The notes under the pieces: model-generated
Database searches by the model: none
Told to the model about the DNA's origin: nothing
The model's input: only the letters and a program-made list of their open reading frames with translations
Translations under genes and position numbers: made by a program
From: UBA8752 sp965657965
GTDB lineage: Bacteria; Bacteroidota; Bacteroidia; Flavobacteriales_D; Sanyastnellaceae
Reading direction: 5' to 3'
DNA length: 64,000 nucleotides
NCBI GenBank assembly: GCA_965657965.1
Contig: CBFHQM010000001.1
Span: 124,001 to 188,000 of the forward strand
In this document: one piece after another, positions 8,286-17,380 of the stretch
Layout of the letters: each line of letters starts with the position of its first letter
How positions within the stretch are numbered: position 1 is the stretch's first letter

Positions 8286-11200
8286 ATGCCCATCCGCCGG
8301 CGAATCGGATTTCAACTTCTGCTCTTTGCAGTGCTTCTGCCATGCACCGTCTTTGGCCAATTCCACAATGGATTGGACATGGTGTTTGGTCAGCAGCGCA
8401 TTCAATACCGCACGTTTGACTGGCAGTATCTCAAAGGCGAGCCTTTCGAGGTCCACTTTTACCAAGGTGGACGGTCCCTTGCCAACCATGCACTGTACAG
8501 CTTGAACGCNNNNNNNNNNAAAGGCGAGCCTTTCGAGGTCCACTTTTACCAAGGTGGACGGTCCCTTGCCAACCATGCACTGTACAGCTTGAACGCAGAC
8601 CTCGCCGGTGCAGAAGGCACCATGCAAATGCGGCTTGAAGGATCGGTCGATGTGCTGGTGTTCAACAAACACGCCGATTTCCGTCAAAGCAACATTGGCA
8701 TCGACGGCAGCGATGCCGGCAACATTGGAGGCACCACCGTGATCCAAGGCAAAAAACTCTTCGCTTGGTTTGATGGCGATAGGGCCGCATTCCGATTGCA
8801 GTTAAAACAAGGACTCTACCGAATCATGATCCGCCAATACCTGTTTGGCGATGACTGGAAAGACGTGGTCAAAAATGCCCAGCTCTACGACCTTCCATCG
8901 TGGATGGAAGAAGGGATGGTTTCTGCCCTTTCCGGTCCACTCGACCCTACAGATGCACCGGCATTGCAAGACTTGGTTCGCCGCGGTCAAATCCGGGAGC
9001 TTCAGGTCTTGGACCAAGAAGAAGCGCGTGTGGCCAGTCAAGCTTTGTGGCAATTCTTGATTGGAACTTTTGGCCGCCAGGCCGTGCTCGACGTCCTGAG
9101 CGGATACAAGTCTGGGAGAACGCTGGATGCCGCCTTCCGACGCATCGGGTTCGACCTCGAAGGTGTCTTGGCTGCCGCCCAATCGCACTACTTGGTTCAA
9201 TCCGTTGGTCCAGAGGTTTCCGCCAACCCTCCCATCGTCAATGCCATTGACCTCGAAACCTTGACTGATGGCGGAAAACCAAAACACCTCGGCGACATCC
9301 CCCACAGGTCCAAGCAGAAATACACACACACACGGTTTGCGCAATCTGCGGATGCAAATTGGAGCGCCTGGACCACGGACGAAAGAGGCCAAGTCCGAGT
9401 TTGGGTAAGCGACGGGGAAAGAAAGCGCTGTGTTGCGAAATACGACCACAAGCTGCTGCGCATTGTAGACCCGACCTATCCTGTGCTCGCATGGCACCCC
9501 GAAGCACCCATCCTTGCCCACATTCACGAAGAAAAAGGCCGGGTGTTTCTCACCACAACCGATGCCGCAACCAAAGAGTCTGTAGAGCGAGAGTTGTTCC
9601 GAATCGAAAAGGTCATCCACATGGACTGGTCTCCAGACGGCCGTCGCATTGTTTTTAGTGGTGTTCGGGCTGGACAGTCCGACCTGTACGTTTACAACAC
9701 GATCGCCGGCTCTCAAGTCCCACTTTGGTCGGATGAATGGGACGACCTGCACCCCGACTGGCTTCCCGATGGCCGGTCCATTGTGTTCTCCAGTACACGT
9801 CCAACTGATGAAGGAGAGACCTTACCATGGCCAGTTCCACAGCAACGCGACTTGTGGGTCTACGACACGGAGGAGGCCACCTTTGACCGACTCACCGAGA
9901 CAGCCGATGTCGACGAAGTCCAGCCCCAAGCCATCAGCCAAAGCCAATTCGCATTTCGCCGTGCCAACGACGTGCAGTCGCTCCATTTTGCCACGCGAGA
10001 CAGTGCGATTTTGAGAATTGACACCGCCATCCACTACCGTTATTTCACCCGTACGGTCCCATGGCTGAAATTGGCCCAGCCCGTGCAATCCTTTGCCCTG
10101 CAAGAAGGCGGCACGCGGTGGGGTGCACTGACCGTAAAAAACGGCCGAGAGGTATGGCGAACCGCCGACCTCCCTGTCTTGCCTCAGGCACGGGGAATGC
10201 AACCAAACAAGGCAGAGACTACTCAAGGAGAGGACATCGGATACTTGCCAGATGCAACACCCAAACTGTTGCCCAACCAAGTCGATTATGCCCATTACGT
10301 TTTCGAGTTTGAGCGGACCCTTCCCGCGATCGACAACGGGGTCAATTCTCCCCCCGATTCTGATCCCCTACTGAATGCTGCCGCACCACTCCCCAGCATT
10401 CCAACCCCGCTGCCATACAGGACGAATTACGCCGTCGATCAACTGCTGAGTCAAGTAGACAACACCTTTGCCACGTCCTTCTATCAGCCATTTTCGGGGC
10501 CATCAACCAGCTTTCCGGGGCTCAGCGGACTGCTTAAAATTGGCGCGTCTGACTTGCATGAAAACCGAAAATGGATCGGTGGAATTCGCCTGGCGGGCAG
10601 TCTGGAGAACTCCACTTTTGTTCTAAGCCACCAAGACTTGGAGCGCAAAGTCGACCGACAATGGATCATCGAACGCCAGGGCAACGAGAGCCTCAATTCG
10701 GAACTCGGCGCTTTGACCCGCACCCACACCCATGCCGTGCATTATCGTCGCACAGTGCCCTTCAGCGAAACCATGAGCCTCCGAGCACAAGTGACCTATC
10801 GTTTGGACCGGGTGGCCCTGCTTTCGACAGACCCATTCAACGCCAGTCGCAACGACATCTACAATCAGGGCATTGGAGGAACGATCAGCTGGGTCTTTGA
10901 CGACAGCCGTCAACGAAGCCTGAACTTGCGGTCCGGCACACGGGCAAAGGCTTGGTTCGAAATGCTCCTCCCGCCCGATGGCGAGGGCCAACAACTGTTG
11001 GTGGCGGGGTTCGATGCCAGGAGATATCTGCCGCTGTATCGAAGGGTCACCCTTTGCCTTCGCGCTGCAGGCAATTCTTCGTTTGGCCAACGTGGCTTGC
11101 TCCATTACTTGGGCGGTGTCCACGAAGCTCTGATTCCCACCATCGATGGAGCCATGCCCCTGCCGCAAGGTGAGTTTGCATTCCAGACCACAGCGACTCC

Positions 11201-11594
11201 CATGCGCGGATTCGTTCGCAACGCGCGAAATGGAACCAGCTTTGCCGTCGCCAATGCCGAATTGCGCGTGCCCGTTTTTGCAACGCTCATGCCCAAGCGG
11301 ACACTCACCCCATTGATGGAGCATTTTCAGGCGGTGGGCTTCTTCGACATCGGCTCCGCTTGGACAGGTTCAGACCCATACGGAGACGAAAACTCGTTCA
11401 ACTCCACTACCCTTGAGCAGTACCCGGTGAGCATCACTGTAGACAACAACAGAGAGCCCATCATTTGGGACTTTGGATTTGGCCTGCGAACCCAGCTTCT
11501 CGGCTACTTCGTTCGCGCCGATTGGGGGTGGGGCGTCGACGACGGGTTGATTTTGCCTCGCGTTTTCCAATTGTCACTTTCTACCGACTTCTGA
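8286..11594 (+). CDS. secreted protein: degenerate peptidase-like domain, TolB-type propeller, outer-membrane barrel
   Basis: Translation from ATG 8286 gives 1102 codons, including a 10-N gap. A signal peptide (about 1-24) is followed by a region with LPSWMEEGMVSAL (near residue 204), which resembles the second half of gluzincin peptidases of the peptidase MA kind, though no HExxH motif is visible before it. Residues of about 350-640 contain PD40/TolB propeller repeats (WSPDGRRIVFSG, WLPDGRSIVFSS). From about 720 to the end the protein is rich in aromatic, alternating strands ending in F, like a BamA-type surface-antigen barrel. The 77 bp on each side of the gap are identical, so about 29 codons (26 real plus the Ns) are probably artefactual and the true protein is near 1073 residues. 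The frame is kept. Likely location is the outer membrane; function unknown. Confidence 0.7.
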   Translation: MPIRRRIGFQLLLFAVLLPCTVFGQFHNGLDMVFGQQRIQYRTFDWQYLKGEPFEVHFYQGGRSLANHALYSLNXXXXKGEPFEVHFYQGGRSLANHALYSLNADLAGAEGTMQMRLEGSVDVLVFNKHADFRQSNIGIDGSDAGNIGGTTVIQGKKLFAWFDGDRAAFRLQLKQGLYRIMIRQYLFGDDWKDVVKNAQLYDLPSWMEEGMVSALSGPLDPTDAPALQDLVRRGQIRELQVLDQEEARVASQALWQFLIGTFGRQAVLDVLSGYKSGRTLDAAFRRIGFDLEGVLAAAQSHYLVQSVGPEVSANPPIVNAIDLETLTDGGKPKHLGDIPHRSKQKYTHTRFAQSADANWSAWTTDERGQVRVWVSDGERKRCVAKYDHKLLRIVDPTYPVLAWHPEAPILAHIHEEKGRVFLTTTDAATKESVERELFRIEKVIHMDWSPDGRRIVFSGVRAGQSDLYVYNTIAGSQVPLWSDEWDDLHPDWLPDGRSIVFSSTRPTDEGETLPWPVPQQRDLWVYDTEEATFDRLTETADVDEVQPQAISQSQFAFRRANDVQSLHFATRDSAILRIDTAIHYRYFTRTVPWLKLAQPVQSFALQEGGTRWGALTVKNGREVWRTADLPVLPQARGMQPNKAETTQGEDIGYLPDATPKLLPNQVDYAHYVFEFERTLPAIDNGVNSPPDSDPLLNAAAPLPSIPTPLPYRTNYAVDQLLSQVDNTFATSFYQPFSGPSTSFPGLSGLLKIGASDLHENRKWIGGIRLAGSLENSTFVLSHQDLERKVDRQWIIERQGNESLNSELGALTRTHTHAVHYRRTVPFSETMSLRAQVTYRLDRVALLSTDPFNASRNDIYNQGIGGTISWVFDDSRQRSLNLRSGTRAKAWFEMLLPPDGEGQQLLVAGFDARRYLPLYRRVTLCLRAAGNSSFGQRGLLHYLGGVHEALIPTIDGAMPLPQGEFAFQTTATPMRGFVRNARNGTSFAVANAELRVPVFATLMPKRTLTPLMEHFQAVGFFDIGSAWTGSDPYGDENSFNSTTLEQYPVSITVDNNREPIIWDFGFGLRTQLLGYFVRADWGWGVDDGLILPRVFQLSLSTDF
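8433..8596 (+). repeat. exact 77-bp direct repeat around a 10-N gap (assembly artefact)
   Basis: Positions 8433-8509 and 8520-8596 are identical and are separated only by ten Ns (8510-8519). A 77-base shared end is what two contigs produce when an assembler using a 77-mer breaks a path and then scaffolds the pieces with a default gap. The duplicated peptide is therefore probably not biological. Confidence 0.9.
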
Positions 11595-11998
11595 TGCCCC
11601 CTCGAACCATGGATGCTCAAATGCTGATTACCCTTCTCCTCATTGGAGCGGCCGCCGGATGCCTCAGCGGTTTTATTGGGATTGGCGGCGGACTGCTCAT
11701 CGTTCCCGCCCTCATGTACTTCTCTGGCATGACCCAAATGGCGGCTCAAGGAACCAGCCTCGCCTTAATGCTGCCGCCCATTGGCGCCTTGGCGGTCATG
11801 AACTATTGGCAAGCCGGCGAGGTCGATGTCAAGGCAGCAGGTGTTATGGTACTGGCCTTTGTGCTGGGCGGGTACTTTGGCAGCCGTTTGGCCCTGTCTC
11901 TTGATCCAATGAAAGTCCGGCTGGTGTTCGGATTGTTGATGCTATTTGTCGCCATTCGGATGATTGTCCAAACTTCGAGAACCCTCTGGGAATCCTGA
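11594..11998 (+). CDS. half-size TauE/SafE-family membrane protein
   Basis: This 134-residue integral membrane protein has about four hydrophobic segments. The first contains the family's glycine-rich signature, in the order GAAAGCLSGFIGIGGGLLIVP (near residues 17-37), which marks sulfite exporter TauE/SafE (DUF81) proteins. Full members have about 250 residues with two such halves, so this is a single-repeat version that would need to dimerise. Family members export organosulfonates or sulfite, but the substrate here is unknown. ATG 11594 overlaps the upstream stop by one base (TGATG); ATG 11609 is a possible alternative. The M20 hydrolase gene starts 2 bp after its stop, suggesting co-transcription. 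Confidence 0.8.
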   Translation: MPPRTMDAQMLITLLLIGAAAGCLSGFIGIGGGLLIVPALMYFSGMTQMAAQGTSLALMLPPIGALAVMNYWQAGEVDVKAAGVMVLAFVLGGYFGSRLALSLDPMKVRLVFGLLMLFVAIRMIVQTSRTLWES

Positions 11999-11999
11999 C

Positions 12000-13223
12000 A
12001 TGCTGAAGAACGCCATCCGCCAAACCACGGCAGCAGCCTTGGGGAAGATCCAAGCCCACCGCCGTCACATTCACCGCCACCCCGAACCCTCTTTTTCGGA
12101 GCGGGAAACAGGGGCTTACGTTGCGCATGCACTCGCCGATATGGGCATTGTACACAGCGAAGGTTGGTGTGCAGAAAGAGGCGCTGCTGGCATTGTGGCG
12201 CGTATCGAAGGCATGGAGCCGGGAACCAAAAAGGTGGCTTTGCGTGCCGATATGGATGCGCTCCCCATCCAAGAAGTGGATCGTCCGCACGCGAGCGCGG
12301 TGCCCGGCTGGATGCATGCTTGTGGGCACGATGCACACACCGCATGCCTCCTGGGCGCTGCTGAGGTTCTTCAATCCACCAAACACCTTTGGAATGGGAC
12401 CGTGCAGTTGGTATTTCAGCCTGGCGAAGAGATTCTGCCCGGTGGCGCCTCCCTTATGGTCGCAGAAGGTGCACTTTCCGTGAACGCCCCAGACGCCGGA
12501 CCTCATCCCTCCACAGCCTCCACTGTCGACAACATCATTGGCCAGCACGTTTATCCGCAACTCGAAGCCGGCGTAGTGGGCTTCCGCAGCGGAGAATACA
12601 TGGCTGCGGCCGATGAGATTCAAATCCGCATTGTGGGCCGGGGTGGACACGCCGCACTCCCGCACCGCACCGCAGACCCCATTGTGGCCTCGGCACACAT
12701 CCTGACCGCCCTTCAAACTGTGGTCAGTCGAAACTGCGACCCCACACATCCCGCCGTCCTCACCTTTGGCAAGATTCAAGGCGGGGTGGCACGAAACGTG
12801 ATCCCCGATGAGGTGGTCATCGACGGAACCCTGAGGACTTACAACGAAGACACAGCGCAACGCCTAAGGGCCGCCATTGTGCGCGTAGCGGAATCCACAG
12901 CTTTGGCGCTTGGCGTAAAGGCCGAAGTGGACTTGGCCATTGGCTACCCCCCTGTGGTCAACGAGCCGAAGCTGACCCAACGTTGCAAGCAGCGCGCGCA
13001 GGATCTCCTGGGAGTGCAATCCGTTGTGGACTTGCCCCTGCGCATGACAGGCGAAGACTTTAGCTTCTATCAAAAGGTGGTTCCAGGCTGCTTTTACCGG
13101 CTGGGCACAGGCGGCGACGGGCCCGGATGCCGAGATGGCTTGCACACCGCTGGTTTCGACATCAACGAGGATGCACTTCGCACGGGAACAGAGATGATGG
13201 CTTGGTTGGCCGCGAGTGACTAA
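12000..13223 (+). CDS. M20-family amidohydrolase (N-acyl amino acid/hippurate hydrolase type)
   Basis: This 407-residue cytosolic dizinc hydrolase releases the acyl group from N-acylated amino acids or similar amides. Visible motifs are ACGHDAHTA (metal-binding His/Asp), FQPGEE (catalytic Glu pair), IGQHVYPQLEAG, GRGGHAALPH in the lid/dimerisation domain and MTGEDFSFY near the C-terminus. The domain order is the normal M20D layout: catalytic, inserted dimerisation domain (about 190-300), catalytic. The start at ATG 12000 gives the usual N-terminus before HRHPEPSFSE. It follows the TauE-like gene by 1 bp and converges on recQ. Exact substrate not determined. Confidence 0.9.
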   Translation: MLKNAIRQTTAAALGKIQAHRRHIHRHPEPSFSERETGAYVAHALADMGIVHSEGWCAERGAAGIVARIEGMEPGTKKVALRADMDALPIQEVDRPHASAVPGWMHACGHDAHTACLLGAAEVLQSTKHLWNGTVQLVFQPGEEILPGGASLMVAEGALSVNAPDAGPHPSTASTVDNIIGQHVYPQLEAGVVGFRSGEYMAAADEIQIRIVGRGGHAALPHRTADPIVASAHILTALQTVVSRNCDPTHPAVLTFGKIQGGVARNVIPDEVVIDGTLRTYNEDTAQRLRAAIVRVAESTALALGVKAEVDLAIGYPPVVNEPKLTQRCKQRAQDLLGVQSVVDLPLRMTGEDFSFYQKVVPGCFYRLGTGGDGPGCRDGLHTAGFDINEDALRTGTEMMAWLAASD

Positions 13224-13229
13224 CGCCTT

Positions 13230-15449
13230 TTAGTTGGCGACTTCACTCATGAACTTGATGCGCACCAGCCGAATTTCTTCCTCGCTGTAGGCATCTTCCA
13301 TTTCCTCGAGTACTTCTGCCACACTGCCCTCTTCGCTTTCCATCAAACACTCCCAAAGCTCTTCAACACTGTCCTCATCGAGGTATTCCTCGATCACATA
13401 GTCCAGTCCCACCTTGGTGCCCGATGCCACAATGGCCTCGATTGAATCCAAGAGTTCTTCTGTCGAACACTTTTGCGAGCCTGCGATGTCTTCCAACGAC
13501 ATCCTTCGATCCAGCTTCTGGATGATGCTGACCTTTCCGGCATTCCGACCGGCCACACTGCGAACAACCAAATCACTCAGCCGCTCGATGCCTTCGGCTT
13601 CGAGGTGCTTTTTGATCAAGGCGATAAACGGCGCGCCAAACTTGCGGACTTTCGAGGACCCCACTCCATTGATGATGAGAAGCTCGTCTTCTTTGCAGGG
13701 GTAGTGCGTGGCCATCTCTTCCAAACTCGGATCGGAGAAAATGACAAAGGGAGGCAAAGACAAACGGTCGGCTTCTGACTTTCTCAATGCCTGCAACATG
13801 TCCAACAAGGGCTGGTCCAACGCGACGCCTGTTGCCGTGGTGTTCACGGCCTTGGAGCGAATGCCCTTGTCCTTGTACAGGGTAAAACTTTGTGGGTTGG
13901 CCATAAACTCCGTGCCCTTTTCGGACAGCGAAAGCACGCCAAAATCCTCTGTCTTCTTTCTCAGAAAACCGGCCAAAACCACTTGACGAATGATGCCATC
14001 CCAGGCCTCATCCGGCCCGTATTCTGGGCCAGTCCCATTGAAAATCGCCAACTTCTCGCCGGCATAGGTGCTGGTTTCTTGGGTTTCGTTGCCCAACAGG
14101 ACGTCCCTCAAAAACCCACCGCGATGACGGCCGCCTGTGGCCTCCACCAATTTCAACAGGTGCGACACAATGGATTGGCCTTCGTAAGGCTCTGGTGGAT
14201 GACGTGCATTGTCGTCCATGTCCCAACCCGGACCCGCTTTCTCGTCAAATTCCTCACCGAAGTAATGCAGAATGTACTTTCTCCGCGAGGTGGGGCTTTC
14301 GGCGTAACCCGCCACTTCTTGCAGCAACTGCATGCCAATTTCGCGTTCTGCGATGGGCTTGCCCGAGAGAAATTTCTCCAACTTCTCCATGTCCTGCACC
14401 CCATAGAAGGCAATGCAATGCCCCTCACCTCCATCCCGTCCTGCACGGCCGGTCTCTTGGTAGTATGCCTCCAACGACTTGGGCATGTCGTAATGAATGA
14501 CAAACCGAACATCCGGTTTGTCGATGCCCATCCCAAATGCAATGGTGGCTACAATGACGTCCACATCCTGCATCAAGAACTGATCTTGCTTGCGCGAACG
14601 CTGGGCTGAATCCATGCCCGCGTGGTAAGCTGCTGCGCGGACTCCGTTGACCGATAAGGTCTCTGCGATTTCCTCCACCTTCTTCCGGCTGAGGCAATAA
14701 ATGATGCCACTGCGGCCCTTGTTCTCTAAGGCATATTGGACCACCTGCTTGAGGGCATCCACTTTGGGCCGCACTTCATAAAACAGGTTGGGACGATTGA
14801 AGCTTGATTTGAAAATGTCGGCTTCAAGAATCCCTAAATTCTTTTGGATGTCATGCTGGACTTTCGGCGTAGCCGTTGCCGTCAAAGCGATGATGGGGAA
14901 ATTCCCAATCCCATCGATGATTTCCTTTAGCCTTCTGTACTCCGGACGGAAGTCGTGTCCCCACTCCGAAATGCAGTGGGCTTCATCAATTGCGAAAAAG
15001 CTCAATCGCACGGACCTTAAAAAATCGGCGTTTTCCGCTTTATTCAGGGATTCCGGTGCCACGTACAGGAGCTTGGTGCGTCCCGTGGCCACCGCTTCCT
15101 TCACCCGGATCATTTCTGCCTTGGTCAAGGAGCTGTTCAAATAATGAGCGATGTCGGGGTCGTCGGAATGACTGCGAAGCGCATCGACTTGGTTTTTCAT
15201 CAAAGCAATCAAGGGGCTAACCACAATGGCCGTTCCTTCTTGAATGATGGCCGGCAATTGGTAGCAAAGGGATTTGCCCCCACCCGTCGGCATGATGACA
15301 AAAACGTTGTTGCCTGCCATGAGGCTGTTGACCACTTCTTCCTGCTCTCCCTTGAACTGACTAAAGCCAAAGAACCGCGACAATCCCTCGTTCACCGAGG
15401 AACCGACAAGAGAGTCTGCATTTACAAGGGGGCCAACTGAAGTCTCCAT
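13230..15449 (-). CDS. recQ: ATP-dependent DNA helicase RecQ
   Basis: RecQ is a 3'-5' helicase used in recombination and fork repair. This 739-residue protein has Walker A PTGGGKS (K59), the DEAH box at about 155-158 followed by the aromatic-rich loop CISEWGHDFRPEYRRL, and helicase motifs V and VI (IATIAFGMGIDKPDVR, ETGRAGRDG). An RQC zinc/winged-helix region (about 360-520) follows, then an HRDC domain (about 545-620, with LIINGVGSSKVRKFG). An acidic C-terminal tail with a helix-turn-helix-like part extends past the HRDC, as in Bacteroidota RecQ. The usual four zinc cysteines of the RQC region are not evident, so the zinc site may be lost. It is divergent from kdsD. Confidence 0.95.
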   Translation of the reverse strand: METSVGPLVNADSLVGSSVNEGLSRFFGFSQFKGEQEEVVNSLMAGNNVFVIMPTGGGKSLCYQLPAIIQEGTAIVVSPLIALMKNQVDALRSHSDDPDIAHYLNSSLTKAEMIRVKEAVATGRTKLLYVAPESLNKAENADFLRSVRLSFFAIDEAHCISEWGHDFRPEYRRLKEIIDGIGNFPIIALTATATPKVQHDIQKNLGILEADIFKSSFNRPNLFYEVRPKVDALKQVVQYALENKGRSGIIYCLSRKKVEEIAETLSVNGVRAAAYHAGMDSAQRSRKQDQFLMQDVDVIVATIAFGMGIDKPDVRFVIHYDMPKSLEAYYQETGRAGRDGGEGHCIAFYGVQDMEKLEKFLSGKPIAEREIGMQLLQEVAGYAESPTSRRKYILHYFGEEFDEKAGPGWDMDDNARHPPEPYEGQSIVSHLLKLVEATGGRHRGGFLRDVLLGNETQETSTYAGEKLAIFNGTGPEYGPDEAWDGIIRQVVLAGFLRKKTEDFGVLSLSEKGTEFMANPQSFTLYKDKGIRSKAVNTTATGVALDQPLLDMLQALRKSEADRLSLPPFVIFSDPSLEEMATHYPCKEDELLIINGVGSSKVRKFGAPFIALIKKHLEAEGIERLSDLVVRSVAGRNAGKVSIIQKLDRRMSLEDIAGSQKCSTEELLDSIEAIVASGTKVGLDYVIEEYLDEDSVEELWECLMESEEGSVAEVLEEMEDAYSEEEIRLVRIKFMSEVAN

Positions 15450-15497
15450 CTAACTTTGATGCATTCAAGATAAGTCAAGGAACACTGAATAATGCTG

Positions 15498-15514
15498 AAT
15501 CCGATACACGGATT
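15498..15514. promoter_or_regulatory. short inverted repeat between recQ and kdsD
   Basis: AATCCG and CGGATT are perfect inverted arms around ATACA in the 91-bp divergent spacer. The site could be an operator or chance; it has no U tract and so is not a terminator. Confidence 0.25.
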
Positions 15515-15540
15515 TGTAAATCGCTGCCCTCCCTTCATCC

Positions 15541-16530
15541 ATGTCTGAACTTCATCAAAAAATCCTAGAAGCCGCGCGCCGAACCATTGATTTGGAGGCC
15601 CAGGCGGTTGCACAATTGGGGCCACGGATTGAAAAGGACTTTGTAGACGTCGTTCAATTGGTGCTTGCCCAAGGGAATCAAGGGGGAAAACTGGTTTTTA
15701 CTGGCATTGGAAAAAGTGCCGATGTTGCCCGCAAAACGGTCGCCACACTGAACAGCACGGGCACCCCCTCGGCTTTTTTGCATGCGGCCGACGCCTTGCA
15801 TGGCGACCTGGGCCTTGTCGGAGACAAGGACGTGATTGTAGCCGTGTCCAAAAGCGGAGCCACGGCCGAACTGGTTCGCTTGCTTCCCCTGCTTCAATCG
15901 CGCAACATTGCCTTGGTGGCCATGGTGGGCAAAGTGGACAGTCCAGTTGCCCGTGCGGCATCACATACGCTTGACGTAAGCGTTGCGCAAGAGGCGTGTC
16001 CGCATGACTTGGCCCCCACCACTTCTTCTGCTGCACAACTTGCGATGGGAGACGCTTTGGCGATGGCACTGATGGCGGCACGTGGCTTTACCAGTGAAGA
16101 TTTTGCTCGGCACCACCCCGGTGGCAGCCTGGGACGACGCCTTTTGTTGAGACTTGAAGACCTCATCGACCCCACTCACCGCGTCTTTGTTTCGCCCAAC
16201 AGTGGGCTTCGCGACGTCGTGCCCGCGGTGGGCGCAGGGCGCGTGGGTGCAGTGGCGGTTCTCGAACACGACCAGGGCGAAATCCTGGGCATTGTGACCG
16301 ACGGAGACTTGCGGAGAGCCTTGGAAAGAGACCCTTCTGAATGGGCGAGCTTGACGGCGAAAGATGTGATGCAGCCCCGGCCGAAATGCCTGACGCCCGA
16401 TACGCTTGCGGCTGTGGCCCTCGACAACATTGAATCCGCCCGCATTTCTCAAATTGTGGTTCAGAATCAAGACGGTCATTTTGTGGGGTTTGTTCATCTT
16501 CACCAATTGATTGACGCCGGTATCCGCTAA
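15541..16530 (+). CDS. kdsD: arabinose-5-phosphate isomerase (KpsF/GutQ family)
   Basis: This enzyme interconverts ribulose 5-phosphate and arabinose 5-phosphate, the first committed step to Kdo for lipopolysaccharide. The 329-residue protein has an SIS domain (about 40-175, with FTGIGKSADVARK and AVSKSGATAELV) and two CBS domains (about 205-325, with GIVTDGDLRRAL). The block HPGGSLGRRLL just after the SIS domain is typical of KdsD. It starts at ATG 15541 and is followed 10 bp later by tatC and then lptB, an envelope-related order seen in other Bacteroidota. Regulation by a CBS ligand is possible but not shown. Confidence 0.93.
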   Translation: MSELHQKILEAARRTIDLEAQAVAQLGPRIEKDFVDVVQLVLAQGNQGGKLVFTGIGKSADVARKTVATLNSTGTPSAFLHAADALHGDLGLVGDKDVIVAVSKSGATAELVRLLPLLQSRNIALVAMVGKVDSPVARAASHTLDVSVAQEACPHDLAPTTSSAAQLAMGDALAMALMAARGFTSEDFARHHPGGSLGRRLLLRLEDLIDPTHRVFVSPNSGLRDVVPAVGAGRVGAVAVLEHDQGEILGIVTDGDLRRALERDPSEWASLTAKDVMQPRPKCLTPDTLAAVALDNIESARISQIVVQNQDGHFVGFVHLHQLIDAGIR

Positions 16531-16540
16531 ACCACCCCCC

Positions 16541-17380
16541 ATGGCAGCTAAAGAAGCAGAGCAAGAGGAAATGGGGTTCATGGACCACCTCGAGGAATTG
16601 AGGCGGCGGTTATTTTTTGCGCTCATTGGAATTTTGGTGGGGGGCATTGCCATTTTTGTGTCCAAGGATTGGGTGTTCAATCGGTTGATTTTTGGCCCCC
16701 GCAACCCCGACTTCATCACCTTTCGTGCTTGGTGTGCCCTGAGTCATTTTACCGGGGCTGGTGACCGCCTTTGCGTCACCGACATTACCTACGAACTGAT
16801 CAACACTTCTATGCTGGGCAATTTCTCTGCCCACATTCTCGTCTCCGCCATCGGTGGATTCATCTTGGCCTTCCCTTTGACTTTTGGTCAGTTCTGGCGT
16901 TTTATTCGGCCCGGCTTGCACGGCGGTGAAGCTTCCGCGGTTCGCGGAGTCACCTGGGCCGCAAGCGGGCTCTTCTTTTGTGGCGTTGCTTTCGGGTACT
17001 TCGTGATTGCACCCCTGAGCCTTCAATTCCTCGGCCATTACGAAATTGGGGATGTCCAAGCTCGCATCGCCCTAATGAGCTACCTCAAGACTGTCGCGAG
17101 CATCACCTTGGCCGCGGGACTCATCTTCCAGGTGCCCGTCATCATTCACTTCTTGGCCAAGATGCGCTTGGTTACGCCCGCTGGGCTGCGCAAATTCAGA
17201 AAGCACACCTTGGTGGCCACGCTTGTTTTGGCGGCCATCATTACCCCGCCTGATTTGACCAGTCAGATTCTGGTGGCCATGCCTGTTCTTGGACTTTACG
17301 AGATCGGCATTCTTCAAGCCAAACGGATCCTGCGCAAACAAAAAGCAGAAGAAGCCGCCCAAAGCCAACCCGAATCATGA
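16541..17380 (+). CDS. tatC: Sec-independent translocase subunit TatC
   Basis: TatC is the core receptor of the twin-arginine pathway in the inner membrane, binding RR signal peptides of folded cargo. The 279-residue protein has the cytoplasmic N-terminal motif MDHLEELRRR at about residues 8-17 and six hydrophobic segments. An insertion between segments one and two (PRNPDFITFRAWCALSHF) is longer than in E. coli, as is usual in Bacteroidota. The start at ATG 16541 was chosen because the upstream in-frame ATG falls inside kdsD. The last bases overlap lptB (ATGA), so the two are coupled. tatA is not in the window. Confidence 0.95.
   Translation: MAAKEAEQEEMGFMDHLEELRRRLFFALIGILVGGIAIFVSKDWVFNRLIFGPRNPDFITFRAWCALSHFTGAGDRLCVTDITYELINTSMLGNFSAHILVSAIGGFILAFPLTFGQFWRFIRPGLHGGEASAVRGVTWAASGLFFCGVAFGYFVIAPLSLQFLGHYEIGDVQARIALMSYLKTVASITLAAGLIFQVPVIIHFLAKMRLVTPAGLRKFRKHTLVATLVLAAIITPPDLTSQILVAMPVLGLYEIGILQAKRILRKQKAEEAAQSQPES

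Noticed and set aside
8433..8596. Tandem protein repeat in the secreted protein
   Set aside because: Identical at nucleotide level and split only by ten Ns, so it is explained by contig ends rather than biology.
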